Of a stretch of 25,625 bases of DNA, positions 7,371 to 14,558 are shown piece after piece. The position numbers and the translations under genes were made by a program. Origin of the DNA: Clostridia bacterium (lineage in GTDB: Bacteria > Bacillota > Dehalobacteriia > UBA4068); assembly GCA_012515255.1 (NCBI GenBank), contig JAAYYR010000249.1, positions 1-25,625 on the forward strand, given 5' to 3'. Every line of letters begins with the position of its first letter. The first letter of the stretch is position 1. The notes beneath the pieces are model-generated. The model was not told the DNA's origin. It made no database searches and saw nothing but the letters and a program-made list of their open reading frames with translations.

Positions 7371-7970
7371 CTACGACCGCATGGCGATTTTCAAGGCTTC
7401 GCGCAGCAGCAGCTCAGGCGCTGCCTGTCCACCGAGCACAGCCTCGGCCTTGAGCGCCAATGCCCGCGCCTCGGTCGCCGTATAGCCCAATTGCTTCAAC
7501 GCCGCCAGCAATTCAGCGTTGAGCTGCGCCTCCGCAGAAGCGGGCAAGCCGCCGGCCACAGCGGCTGTGGCGGGGAATTTATCCTTCAGCTCCAGCAGGA
7601 TGCGTTCCGCCGTTTTTTTGCCCACGCCGGAGACTACTGTCAGGGCGTCTCTTTGCTGCCCGGTGATCGCCGTTGCCAGCCGCAGCGGAGACAGCTTATC
7701 AATGATGGCGAGCGCGGTTTTAGCGCCCACGCCGGTAACGGATAAAAGCAGGCGGAACAGCCGCAGCTGCTCCCTGTCGCCAAAGCCGAAAAGCAGCCAG
7801 CCGTCATCCCGCACCTGGAGATGGGTATGCAGCATAATCTCCTCACCCACCACAGGATAAGGATCAAGCATGGCATAAGGTACATACACGGATAAGCCCA
7901 CTCCGCCCACCTGAACGGTCAGCGTATCTTCTTCCAGCGCTTCCACGCGGCCGCGCACAAATGCGATCAT
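7371..7970 (-). CDS. ruvA: Holliday junction DNA-binding protein RuvA
   Basis: RuvA tetramers hold the four-way junction open and load RuvB. The 199-residue protein has the N-terminal OB-fold (MIAFVRGRVEALEED), two helix-hairpin-helix motifs (SVTGVGAKTAL, 77-87; VSGVGKKTAERI, 113-124), a flexible Ala-rich linker and the C-terminal RuvB-contact domain (LNAELLAALKQLGYTATEA). Its ATG lies inside the end of ruvC (4-base ATGA overlap), and ruvB begins 26 bases after its stop. Confidence 0.98.
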   Translation of the reverse strand: MIAFVRGRVEALEEDTLTVQVGGVGLSVYVPYAMLDPYPVVGEEIMLHTHLQVRDDGWLLFGFGDREQLRLFRLLLSVTGVGAKTALAIIDKLSPLRLATAITGQQRDALTVVSGVGKKTAERILLELKDKFPATAAVAGGLPASAEAQLNAELLAALKQLGYTATEARALALKAEAVLGGQAAPELLLREALKIAMRS

Positions 7971-8491
7971 GATTTTCTCCCGGCCGCGGCCTGCTGCCGC
8001 GCCGCCGCGATACGGTCGCGGCTCCGGTAATAATGGGCATGGGTAATGGCGATGGCCAAAGCATCGGCCGCGTCGTCGTTCTTGGGCGGCTCGCCAAGGC
8101 TCAACAAGCGGCAGACCATATACTGGATCTGGCCTTTATCGGCGCGGCCGAATCCGGTCAGAGCCTGCTTAACCTGCAGCGGCGTGTATTCGGCGATCGC
8201 AAGCCCTCTTTGGGCGCAGCCCAGCAGCAACACGCCGCGCGCCTGGCCCACCGGTACGGCGGTCGTAACATTTTTATTAAAGAACAACTGCTCCACCGCC
8301 ACCTGTTCAGGATTGAGCTTATCGAGGAGCTTTTGCAATGCGTCATAGAGCAGCAGCAGACGCTGAGCGGCGTCAAGACCGGCCGGGGTGCGCAAAGCGC
8401 CGTATTCCACCAGCGTATAGCCGCCCTTGACCTCCTCGATCATCCCATAGCCGGTAATGGCATTGCCCGGATCCAAACCCAGTATCCTCAT
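7967..8491 (-). CDS. ruvC: Crossover junction endodeoxyribonuclease RuvC
   Basis: RuvC cuts Holliday junctions symmetrically. The 174-residue protein has the RNase H-fold acid quartet: D7 in GLDPG, E67 in VAVEQLFFNKN, and D140/D143 in NDDAADALAIA. A short basic C-terminal tail ends RQQAAAGRKS. ATG at 8491 has a GGAGG Shine-Dalgarno (sense strand GCGGAGGCAGCATG). It heads the ruv-que block in this window; no yebC is visible upstream, where a divergent deacetylase gene lies instead. Confidence 0.98.
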   Translation of the reverse strand: MRILGLDPGNAITGYGMIEEVKGGYTLVEYGALRTPAGLDAAQRLLLLYDALQKLLDKLNPEQVAVEQLFFNKNVTTAVPVGQARGVLLLGCAQRGLAIAEYTPLQVKQALTGFGRADKGQIQYMVCRLLSLGEPPKNDDAADALAIAITHAHYYRSRDRIAAARQQAAAGRKS

Positions 8492-8646
8492 GCTGCCTCC
8501 GCATCAAATCCTTATGCCCGCACATAGGCGTATCAGTGAACAATTCTACGGCGATTGTCGGATTCCTGCCCGGGCAATGGCATGGACAGCAGCCAAAACA
8601 AGCCCGGTACAGCCCCCTTCCGCCCGACCACCGGCTGTAGTCTGGC

Positions 8647-8681
8647 GGCAAAATATGACAAAATTTTGCCTTTCTTGTCAT
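8647..8681 (+). repeat. Interlocked inverted repeats in the ruvC/deacetylase divergent region
   Basis: GGCAAAAT (8647-8654) and ATTTTGCC (8663-8670) form an 8-bp inverted repeat, followed by TTTCTT as in a weak terminator. Its loop, ATGACAA (8655-8661), is also perfectly complementary to TTGTCAT (8675-8681). The two pairings interlock. The element lies in the 233-base divergent interval, 44 bases before the deacetylase start. I see no convincing sigma-A promoter on either strand of this interval. Confidence 0.45.
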
Positions 8682-8724
8682 TTCCGCTCCGGGCGGCGCG
8701 TAATTTAGCATGGGGGTGAGCGGG

Positions 8725-9504
8725 ATGAAAGTATTTTGTTTGCGGGGCCGGGCCGCCAAAATCACAGCGGCGGCCGGCGCCATATTGCTGCTATTTGCCC
8801 TGATGCTGATCTTTGGGCAACAGCCGCAGCCCGTTGCCGCCGTTCCCGCGGAGGCAGCGGCCGGCCGCCTAGTGCCGGTGTATGAGGTGGCGACCGAAAA
8901 ACAAGCGGTGGCGATTAGCTTTGACGCGAGCTGGGGCGCTGAATACACAGTGCAAATCCTTGATATCCTCGATACATATGAGGCGGGGGCCACGTTTTTT
9001 CTCGTCAATATCTGGCTTGAGGATTACCCTGATATGGCGCGGGAGATCGCGGCGCGCGGGCATGAGATCGGCCTGCACAGCGTCAGCCACCCCCATTTTA
9101 CGGAATTAAACGATGAGCAAATCCTGGCCGAGCTGCAGGATAATTATCAGATGATCGCCGATCTCACCGGCCATCTGCCCAAGCTGTTCCGGCCGCCCTT
9201 TGGCGATTATAACAGCCATGTGGTGGAAATGGTCAATTCCTGCGGCTACCAATGCATCCAGTGGAGCATTGATAGCCTGGACTGGCAGGACCTTTCCGCC
9301 GCGGAGATTACCAAGCGGGTGCTAAAGGATATTCATGCCGGCGATATCGTACTCTTCCATAATAATGGGCTGCATACGGCTGAAGCGCTGCCCGGCATAC
9401 TAGAGGAGCTGGGGCAAAGAAGGCTTTCCGTGGTCGGCGTCTCTGACTTGCTGCTGCCGGGCGAATGCTATACCGACGTCAACGGCGTGCAAAGACCAAA
9501 ATAA
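8725..9504 (+). CDS. Polysaccharide deacetylase, PdaB/YlxY-like sporulation type
   Basis: This 259-residue protein has an N-terminal membrane anchor or uncleaved signal (residues 12-30, AKITAAAGAILLLFALMLIF) and an extracytoplasmic NodB-type carbohydrate esterase domain. Visible motifs are SFDASWG (66-71), HSVSH (118-122), RPPFGDYN (156-163), SIDSLDW (181-187) and GDIVLFHN (206-213). The FD(A/I)SW form of motif 1, which lacks the second Asp of canonical deacetylases, is typical of the PdaB/YlxY sporulation branch. Such proteins act on peptidoglycan during spore formation, though activity has not been shown for every branch. Start at 8725 is chosen because GGGGGTGAG precedes it; an in-frame ATG at 8710 lacks a ribosome-binding site. 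Confidence 0.88.
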   Translation: MKVFCLRGRAAKITAAAGAILLLFALMLIFGQQPQPVAAVPAEAAAGRLVPVYEVATEKQAVAISFDASWGAEYTVQILDILDTYEAGATFFLVNIWLEDYPDMAREIAARGHEIGLHSVSHPHFTELNDEQILAELQDNYQMIADLTGHLPKLFRPPFGDYNSHVVEMVNSCGYQCIQWSIDSLDWQDLSAAEITKRVLKDIHAGDIVLFHNNGLHTAEALPGILEELGQRRLSVVGVSDLLLPGECYTDVNGVQRPK

Positions 9505-9506
9505 AC

Positions 9507-9535
9507 TTGACATCAGGCGCTGCTTACGCTACACT
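9507..9535 (+). promoter_or_regulatory. Sigma-A-like promoter of the thi transport operon
   Basis: A perfect TTGACA (9507-9512), 17-base spacer and TACACT (9530-9535) lie 3 bases after the deacetylase stop. Transcription would start near 9542, about 13 bases before the riboswitch. Confidence 0.8.
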
Positions 9536-9554
9536 AAAGTTAATAAATGCATAT

Positions 9555-9638
9555 GGGCAGGGGAGCAATTTGCTGAGAGGAGACAAAAAGTCTCGACCCT
9601 TAACCTGATCCGGGTAATGCCGGCGGAGGGAGCTGTTT
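9555..9638 (+). ncRNA. TPP (THI-box) riboswitch
   Basis: The conserved aptamer core is present: GCTGAGAGG (9572-9580) with its hairpin GAGAC-AAAAA-GTCTC, then ACCTGATCCGGGTAATGCC (from 9603) and GGCGGAGGGA. A weak P1 helix can form from GGGCAG (9555-9560) and CTGTTT (9633-9638), including G-U pairs. It binds thiamine pyrophosphate and, with the following terminator, should switch off the thiamine-precursor transporter when TPP is abundant. Confidence 0.95.
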
Positions 9639-9645
9639 TTCTCAT

Positions 9646-9674
9646 AGTTGTCCTGCCGGACAACTTTTTTTCTT
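9646..9674 (+). terminator. Intrinsic terminator of the TPP riboswitch expression platform
   Basis: A perfect 8-bp stem AGTTGTCC/GGACAACT with a 4-base loop TGCC is followed directly by TTTTTTCTT. Base pairing between GGCAGG (9556-9561, P1 5' strand) and CCTGCC (9652-9657) offers a competing antiterminator, so TPP binding should favour termination. Confidence 0.9.
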
Positions 9675-9708
9675 GCCCGGCCCTGCCGCGCAATTTTAGG
9701 AGCCGCTT

Positions 9709-10488
9709 ATGCGCCGCTTTAAGCAAACCGATATGCTCTATCCCCTGCTCGGGGTAATGCTGTTCCTTCTGCTCTGGCAGGCGGCGGCCACTTGGCTGGT
9801 CGCCCGCGAATGGATTTTGCCCTCGCCGCTCGCTGTGGCGCGGGCCTTTGCCGCCAATATGCCGCTGCTGCTGCGCCATAGCCTTTATACGCTTGGCGAG
9901 GCCGCGGCCGGCATGGCGCTCGCCGTGCTGCTGGCTATGATCATAGCCTGGCTGCTCTCGCTGTCGCAGGCCATGCGCAAGGCTATATACCCGCTGCTGC
10001 TCGCCTCGCAGATGGTGCCGATCATTGTGCTGGCGCCGCTGTTCATCATCTGGTTCGGCTATGGCCTGCTGCCGAAAATTCTCGTAGTGGTGCTGATTTG
10101 CTTTTTCCCCGCCGCAATCAATATCCTGGCCGGACTAAACGCCAGCGATGCCGAGATGCTGGCCTTTTATAGCACGCTCGGCTTGAATAAGCGGCAATTG
10201 CTGTTTAAGGTGCGCTTGCCCCAGGCTCTGCCCTATTTTTTTAGCGGCCTGCGCATCGCCGCGGTTTACAGCGTGATGGGCGCCGTGATCGGCGAATGGC
10301 TGGGCGCGCAGGCAGGCCTGGGGCTGCTGCTCGTGCGAGCGCAGCAAAGCTTCGATCTGCCGCTGGCCTTTGCCGCCATCCTCGCCATCATTATCTGGAG
10401 CAGCCTGATTTTTCTCTTGGTGGCGCTTGTCGAGCGGCGCGCCCTCTCCTGGCAGCATTATCTCAACAGTGAAAAATGGCGGGTCTGA
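9709..10488 (+). CDS. thiX: ABC transporter permease, ThiX-like (thiamine-precursor uptake)
   Basis: This 259-residue integral membrane protein has about six transmembrane segments (among them residues 11-30, 67-84, 98-117, 122-140, 184-197 and 218-241). The cytoplasmic EAA-type loop, ASDAEMLAFYSTLGLNKRQL and following KVRLPQALP (145-174), contacts the ATPase. The riboswitch upstream and the THI5-like binding protein downstream identify it as the permease of a ThiXYZ-type importer for thiamine-pyrimidine precursors such as formylaminopyrimidine or HMP; the exact ligand is inferred. ATG at 9709 has a TAGGAG Shine-Dalgarno. It belongs to the BPD_transp_1 family shared with SsuC/TauC, so without the riboswitch the substrate would be open. 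Confidence 0.9.
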   Translation: MRRFKQTDMLYPLLGVMLFLLLWQAAATWLVAREWILPSPLAVARAFAANMPLLLRHSLYTLGEAAAGMALAVLLAMIIAWLLSLSQAMRKAIYPLLLASQMVPIIVLAPLFIIWFGYGLLPKILVVVLICFFPAAINILAGLNASDAEMLAFYSTLGLNKRQLLFKVRLPQALPYFFSGLRIAAVYSVMGAVIGEWLGAQAGLGLLLVRAQQSFDLPLAFAAILAIIIWSSLIFLLVALVERRALSWQHYLNSEKWRV

Positions 10489-10536
10489 ACTCTAGCCCCG
10501 CCATCATATAAATTTATAGAAAGGCATGTGGACCCA

Positions 10537-11511
10537 ATGAAAAAAATCCTGCTCATCCTCTTAGCCTTGCTGACGCTGCCGCTTTTTGCCGCTTGCGGCG
10601 AACAAAAAGCACAGGACCTGACCAAAATCACTGTGGTGCTGGATTGGGTACCCAATATCAATCATAGCGGATTGTATGTGGCCGAGGCCCAAGGCTATTT
10701 TGCCGAGCAAGGCCTTGCGGTGGACATTGTCCAGCCGGGCGATAATTATGCGCTGCAACTCGTAGCCGCCGGGCAGGCTGAGTTCGGCTTTAGCTATCAG
10801 GAGGAAGTAACATTTGCCCGCGACCAGCATATACCCGTCATGTCAGTCGCGGCGGTGATCCAGCATAATACCTCCTGCTTCGCGGCGCCCGCGGCGAAGC
10901 AGGTCAAAAGCGTGGCAGATTTTGCCGGCAAAAAATACGGCGGCTGGGGCGGTATCGTTGAGGAAGCGCTGCTCAGCTATGTGGCGGAAAGCGAAAATTT
11001 TGCCGCCCCGGTACAGATCATCAATATCGGCAGCAGCGATTTTTTTGCCGCGACCGAAAGCAATATTGATTTTAGCTGGATTTACTACGGCGTCACCGGC
11101 ATCGAGGCCGAGTTGCGCGGGCTGCAGCTCGACACCATTTATATACGCGATATTGATCCGGCTTTTGATTATTATACGCCGGTACTCGTCGCTGCGGAAG
11201 ACTGGCTCGCTGACAATGGCGACATGGCCAAAAAATTCCTTGCCGCTGTCAGCCAAGGCTATCAATACGCGGACAGCCATCCTGAGCAAGCGGCTGCCAT
11301 CCTGCTCGCGGCAGCGCCGGAGCTGGACGCGGAGCTGATCTTGGCCGGGCAGTCCTGGCTAGCCGGCCAATATCAGGCTGAGGCCGCCTACTGGGGCGAG
11401 CAGCAAACAGCGGTGTGGCAGGGCTTTGGCGATTGGCTGTATCAGCGCGGCCTGCTCGCTAACCCCTGGGACGCGGACGCAGCTTTTACAAATGAGTTTC
11501 TGCCGCAATAA
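10537..11511 (+). CDS. thiY: ABC transporter substrate-binding lipoprotein, THI5/NMT1-like (ThiY-like)
   Basis: The 324-residue protein starts MKKILLILLALLTLPLFAAC, a lipoprotein signal whose lipidated Cys is residue 20, so it is tethered outside the membrane. The mature part has the THI5/NMT1 signatures VVLDWVPNINHSGLYVAEA (33-51), GYFAEQGL and GGWGGIVEE. It should capture a thiamine pyrimidine precursor for the ThiX-like permease. A GTG at 10528 is in frame and sits 3 bases after AGAAAGG, whereas ATG at 10537 is 12 bases from it; ATG is preferred because it gives a standard lipoprotein signal, but the GTG start is possible. The Cys-rich pocket known in yeast THI5 is not seen, in keeping with a transport rather than biosynthetic role. 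Confidence 0.9.
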   Translation: MKKILLILLALLTLPLFAACGEQKAQDLTKITVVLDWVPNINHSGLYVAEAQGYFAEQGLAVDIVQPGDNYALQLVAAGQAEFGFSYQEEVTFARDQHIPVMSVAAVIQHNTSCFAAPAAKQVKSVADFAGKKYGGWGGIVEEALLSYVAESENFAAPVQIINIGSSDFFAATESNIDFSWIYYGVTGIEAELRGLQLDTIYIRDIDPAFDYYTPVLVAAEDWLADNGDMAKKFLAAVSQGYQYADSHPEQAAAILLAAAPELDAELILAGQSWLAGQYQAEAAYWGEQQTAVWQGFGDWLYQRGLLANPWDADAAFTNEFLPQ

Positions 11512-11563
11512 CGCCGCCGGGGCAAAGCAATACGATAAAATGTACTGCAAAGTCAGGAGCCAA

Positions 11564-12289
11564 ATGCAAATCAAGCTGCAACAGGTAGAAAAATATTTCC
11601 GCCTCAACAATGAGCGAATCAAAGTGGTGGACAATGTCTCCTTCAGCGTGGAGCAAGGGCGCTGCAGCGCCCTGCTTGGGCCTTCGGGCTGCGGCAAAAG
11701 CACGCTGCTGGCCATGATCGCCGGCTTTTTCCCGCCGGATGGGGGCAAGATCGAGGTTGAGGGCCGCATCAGCTTATGCCTGCAGCGCGATCTGCTGCTG
11801 CCCTGGCGCGATCTCCTCGCCAATGTCTGCCTGCCGGTAGAGGCGCGAGATAAATCCGCCCTGCCTGCGGCGCGGCAGGAGGCGGAGCAATATTTGCCGC
11901 TTTTTGGCCTGGAAGGATTTGGCGGGAGCTACCCGGCTCAGCTCTCCGGCGGCATGGCAAGCCGCGCCTCCCTGCTGCGCGCTCTGATGGCGGGCGGCGA
12001 TTTCTGGCTGCTCGACGAGCCTTTCGCCAAATTGGACGCTCTGACCAAGGAGGATTTGCAGCTTTGGCTGCGCGGAATCATCGACCGCTTCCATCCCGGC
12101 GTCTTGCTGATTACCCATGATATAGACGAGGCCCTGCTGCTCGCGGATGAGATTTGCCTCCTGTCACCCCGCCCCTGCCGCCTGCTCGCCCGGCTGACCA
12201 CGCCGCGCGGCCGGGGCATGGAGGCCGACGCTCAGGAACTCGCCGCGCTGAAAGCTGAAATACGGCGGCTGCTGGGCATTGCCGCCTAA
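11564..12289 (+). CDS. thiZ: ABC transporter ATP-binding protein, ThiZ-like
   Basis: This 241-residue ATPase energises the ThiX/ThiY-like importer. It has Walker A GPSGCGKST (39-47), Q-loop Q74 in LCLQRDLLLPW, signature LSGGM (127-131), Walker B FWLLDEPFAKLD (147-158) and H-loop ITHD (183-186). The start at 11564 has AGGAG 4 bases upstream; in-frame ATGs at 11540 and earlier lack a ribosome site and would place the start inside thiY. The 52-base gap after thiY and the shared riboswitch make it the third gene of one operon. Confidence 0.93.
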   Translation: MQIKLQQVEKYFRLNNERIKVVDNVSFSVEQGRCSALLGPSGCGKSTLLAMIAGFFPPDGGKIEVEGRISLCLQRDLLLPWRDLLANVCLPVEARDKSALPAARQEAEQYLPLFGLEGFGGSYPAQLSGGMASRASLLRALMAGGDFWLLDEPFAKLDALTKEDLQLWLRGIIDRFHPGVLLITHDIDEALLLADEICLLSPRPCRLLARLTTPRGRGMEADAQELAALKAEIRRLLGIAA

Positions 12290-12329
12290 AAATTTTTGTT
12301 TGGATGGATTAGCAAGGAAATAAGATGCC

Positions 12330-12366
12330 AAAATAATTCCGGGCGACGAATTCCGGCTTTATTTTT
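12330..12366 (+). terminator. Probable terminator of the thi operon
   Basis: AAAATAA (12330-12336) pairs with TTATTTT (12359-12365). After a 2x2 mismatch the inner CCGG/CCGG pairs, leaving a 10-base loop. The 3' arm is itself the U-rich tract. It lies 41 bases after the ThiZ stop. Confidence 0.5.
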
Positions 12367-12417
12367 CCTTTTGAAAGGATTTACCGCTTTCGTCTTTAAT
12401 ATCTCCTTTATGAAAGG
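12366..12417. repeat. Twin palindromic boxes at the pck promoter
   Basis: Box 1 (12366-12379) is TCCTTTTGAAAGGA and box 2 (12404-12417) is TCCTTTATGAAAGG. Each is an inverted repeat, and the two stand in direct orientation 38 bases apart. Box 1 overlaps the -35 element and box 2 the likely transcription start, which is where a repressor would bind. Operator function is inference. Confidence 0.5.
12371..12400 (+). promoter_or_regulatory. Candidate sigma-A promoter of pckG
   Basis: TTGAAA (12371-12376) and TTTAAT (12395-12400) are 18 bases apart, each one mismatch from consensus. Transcription would start near 12407, giving a leader of about 175 bases. Confidence 0.5.
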
Positions 12418-12504
12418 TAAACGCTGATTTGTCAATCTAGGCGCCTTGAGGCACGGAAACTAACCAGCGTTTCTTTATGTTGCCTTGCCGGCTGTCGCGC
12501 CGGC
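12413..12504 (+). other. Structured region in the pck leader
   Basis: AAAG-GT-AAACGCTG (12413-12426) pairs with CAGCGTTT-CTTT (12465-12476): a 12-bp helix with a 2-base bulge, enclosing 38 bases that contain a small GCC-TTGA-GGC hairpin. A second hairpin, GCCGGC-TGTCGC-GCCGGC, follows at 12487-12504. I cannot match it to a riboswitch class I know. It may be a terminator-like attenuator, a new cis-regulatory RNA, or simple spacer. Confidence 0.4.
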
Positions 12505-12581
12505 TTTCAGCCTTGGACGGCGACGCCTACCGGGAATTATTTGCTTCCCGTTTGACAATAAAAATCTACAGGGGGTAAAAA

Positions 12582-14384
12582 ATGGACTGCCAGAACGCCA
12601 TGGTTAACCAGTTCATCAAAGAGGCGGCGGAGCTGCTGCAGCCGGAGCGCATCGTCTGGATCGACGGCAGCGAGCAGCAAACCGAGGAACTGCGCCGCCT
12701 GGGCTGTGAGCGCGGAGAAATGATCCGGCTTAACCAGGAGAAGCTTCCCAATTGCTACTATCACCGTACCGCTGTCAATGACGTTTCCCGGGTGGAAGAC
12801 CGCACCTTCATCTGCAGCCGCGAAAAAAAACATGCCGGCGCTACCAATAACTGGATGGAGCCGCGGCGGGCTTATGCCCTGACCGACGGCATTATGCGCG
12901 GCCGCATGAAAGGCCGCACCATGTATGTCATCCCTTTTTCCATGGGCGTGGTATCCTCTCCCTTTTCCAAAATCGGCATCGAGCTGACCGACAGCATTTA
13001 TGTGGTTTTGAATATGCTGATCATGACCCGCTGCGGCGAACAGGTGATCCGCGCTTTGGGCGACAGCAATGATTTCGTGCGCGGGCTGCACGCTTTATGC
13101 GATATTGACGAGCAAAAACGCTATATCCTGCAATTCCCCGAAGACAATGCCATCCGCTCCTGCAATAGCGGCTATGGCGGCAATGTGCTGCTCGGCAAAA
13201 AATGCTTTGCCCTGCGCATCGCCTCCTACCAAGGCTGGAAAGAGGGCTGGATGGCCGAGCATATGCTGATTCTGGGGCTGGAAAACCCTGCGGGCGACGT
13301 GCGTTATATCGCCGCCGCCTTCCCCTCGGCCTGCGGCAAGACAAATCTGGCCATGCTCATCCCGCCCGAGGGCTATCGGATCAAAGGCTACCGCGTCTGG
13401 ACTGTGGGCGATGATATCGCCTGGATCCGCGTTGGCCCGGACGGCCGTTTCTATGCCCAAAACCCGGAGGCCGGCTTCTTCGGCGTAGCCCCCGGCACGA
13501 ATGAAAAATCAAATCCCAATGCGCTCGCCTGCACGAATGAAGGCACTATCTTCACTAATGTGGCGCTGAAGCCCGACGGCACCGTATGGTGGGAGGGGCT
13601 GGATAAGAATCCGCCGCGCGACGCGCTCGATTGGACCGGCAAGCCCTGGGACCCGGATTCCGGCGTCAAAGGCGCTCATCCCAATTCCCGCTTCACGGCG
13701 CCGGCCCGCAATTGCCCCTGCATCTCGCCCGAATGGGAAAATCCTGCCGGCGTGCCGCTTGAGGCCATTATCTTCGGCGGCCGCCGCGCTAAGACGGCGC
13801 CGCTCGTCTACCAATCCCGCGACTGGGATCACGGTGTTTTTGTCGGCTCGATCATGGCCTCAGAGACAACGGCGGCCGCCACGGGCGCTGTGGGTGTGCC
13901 GCGGCGCGATCCCATGTCCATGCTGCCCTTCTGTGGCTATGATATGGGCGATTATTTTCAGCATTGGCTGGATATGGGTAAAATGACCACCGACGATAAA
14001 TTACCGAAAATTTTTAATGTCAACTGGTTCCGCCTTGACGACAAAGGCAATTTCATCTGGCCCGGCTTTGGCGAAAATTTCCGCGTCCTGCAATGGATCA
14101 TCGCCCGCTGCCTGGGCGAAGTGGACGCCGTGGAGACGCCGATCGGCTGGGTGCCTTATCCCGAGGATATCCATATTGAGGGACTGGATTATCAAATCTG
14201 CCCCAACCATCGGTTCGGCGAGGAAGATTTACGCCGCCTGCTCACGATCGAGAATTCCCTGTGGCTTGACGAAGTGGCCGATATCCGCGCATTTTACGCC
14301 AAAATCGGTAAAACCGTACCCGCTAAGCTGATCAAAGAGCTGAATAAAATGGAGGCGCGGCTGCGCGAAGACGCTAAAGCTTAA
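12582..14384 (+). CDS. pckG: Phosphoenolpyruvate carboxykinase (GTP)
   Basis: This 600-residue enzyme interconverts oxaloacetate plus GTP with PEP, CO2 and GDP; in fermenters it can run in either direction. It is the GTP family, not the ATP-type PckA usual in Bacillus and many clostridia. Visible elements are the R-loop VEDRTF (71-76), SYQGWKEGWMAEHM with metal ligands K220 and H227, the P-loop FPSACGKTNLA (247-257) with the family's reactive Cys (C251), the metal Asp in TVGDDIAW (274-281), and the ATGAVG lid region. The end KELNKMEARLREDAKA is complete. ATG at 12582 has an AGGGGGT ribosome site. It appears to be monocistronic, with its own promoter and the twin boxes upstream. Confidence 0.98.
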   Translation: MDCQNAMVNQFIKEAAELLQPERIVWIDGSEQQTEELRRLGCERGEMIRLNQEKLPNCYYHRTAVNDVSRVEDRTFICSREKKHAGATNNWMEPRRAYALTDGIMRGRMKGRTMYVIPFSMGVVSSPFSKIGIELTDSIYVVLNMLIMTRCGEQVIRALGDSNDFVRGLHALCDIDEQKRYILQFPEDNAIRSCNSGYGGNVLLGKKCFALRIASYQGWKEGWMAEHMLILGLENPAGDVRYIAAAFPSACGKTNLAMLIPPEGYRIKGYRVWTVGDDIAWIRVGPDGRFYAQNPEAGFFGVAPGTNEKSNPNALACTNEGTIFTNVALKPDGTVWWEGLDKNPPRDALDWTGKPWDPDSGVKGAHPNSRFTAPARNCPCISPEWENPAGVPLEAIIFGGRRAKTAPLVYQSRDWDHGVFVGSIMASETTAAATGAVGVPRRDPMSMLPFCGYDMGDYFQHWLDMGKMTTDDKLPKIFNVNWFRLDDKGNFIWPGFGENFRVLQWIIARCLGEVDAVETPIGWVPYPEDIHIEGLDYQICPNHRFGEEDLRRLLTIENSLWLDEVADIRAFYAKIGKTVPAKLIKELNKMEARLREDAKA

Positions 14385-14396
14385 GATAATTTGCGC

Positions 14397-14429
14397 AATA
14401 AAAAATAAAAGCCGGCTGCAATGGCCGGC
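14397..14429 (-). terminator. Terminator-like hairpin pointing against pckG
   Basis: GCCGGC-TGCAATG-GCCGGC (14411-14429) is preceded on the plus strand by the A-tract ATAAAAAATAAAA. Read on the minus strand this is a hairpin followed by TTTTATTTTTTAT, an intrinsic terminator facing leftward into the end of pckG. No minus-strand gene lies to the right that would need it. On the plus strand it lacks a U-tract, so it is a poor pckG terminator. Confidence 0.5.
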
Positions 14430-14445
14430 CCGGGAAAAAATATAC

Positions 14446-14475
14446 TTGTCAAAGCCTATTTGATTATGATATAAT
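14446..14475 (+). promoter_or_regulatory. Sigma-A-like promoter of rplS
   Basis: TTGTCA (14446-14451), an 18-base spacer and perfect TATAAT (14470-14475) lead to a transcript with an untranslated leader of about 77 bases. The leader contains complementary GAGCCG/CGGCTG segments and might carry an L19-type autoregulatory fold, which I cannot confirm. Confidence 0.75.
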
Positions 14476-14558
14476 GCAAAAGCTGTTTTATGAGCCGGTC
14501 CGCTGCCGCTCGCATGACAATACCGCGGGAATGAACGGCTGACGCATAAGGAGGAATT

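Noticed and set aside
12541..12570. TTGACA (12552-12557) just before pckG as a promoter
   Set aside because: A -10 at 16-18 bases would fall on the Shine-Dalgarno and no suitable hexamer is present; the site at 12371-12400 is better.
13860..14010. Whether pckG might be ATP-type or a broken copy
   Set aside because: The frame is intact at 600 residues with the GTP-family R-loop, metal ligands, reactive-Cys P-loop and lid, so it is a complete GTP-type enzyme.
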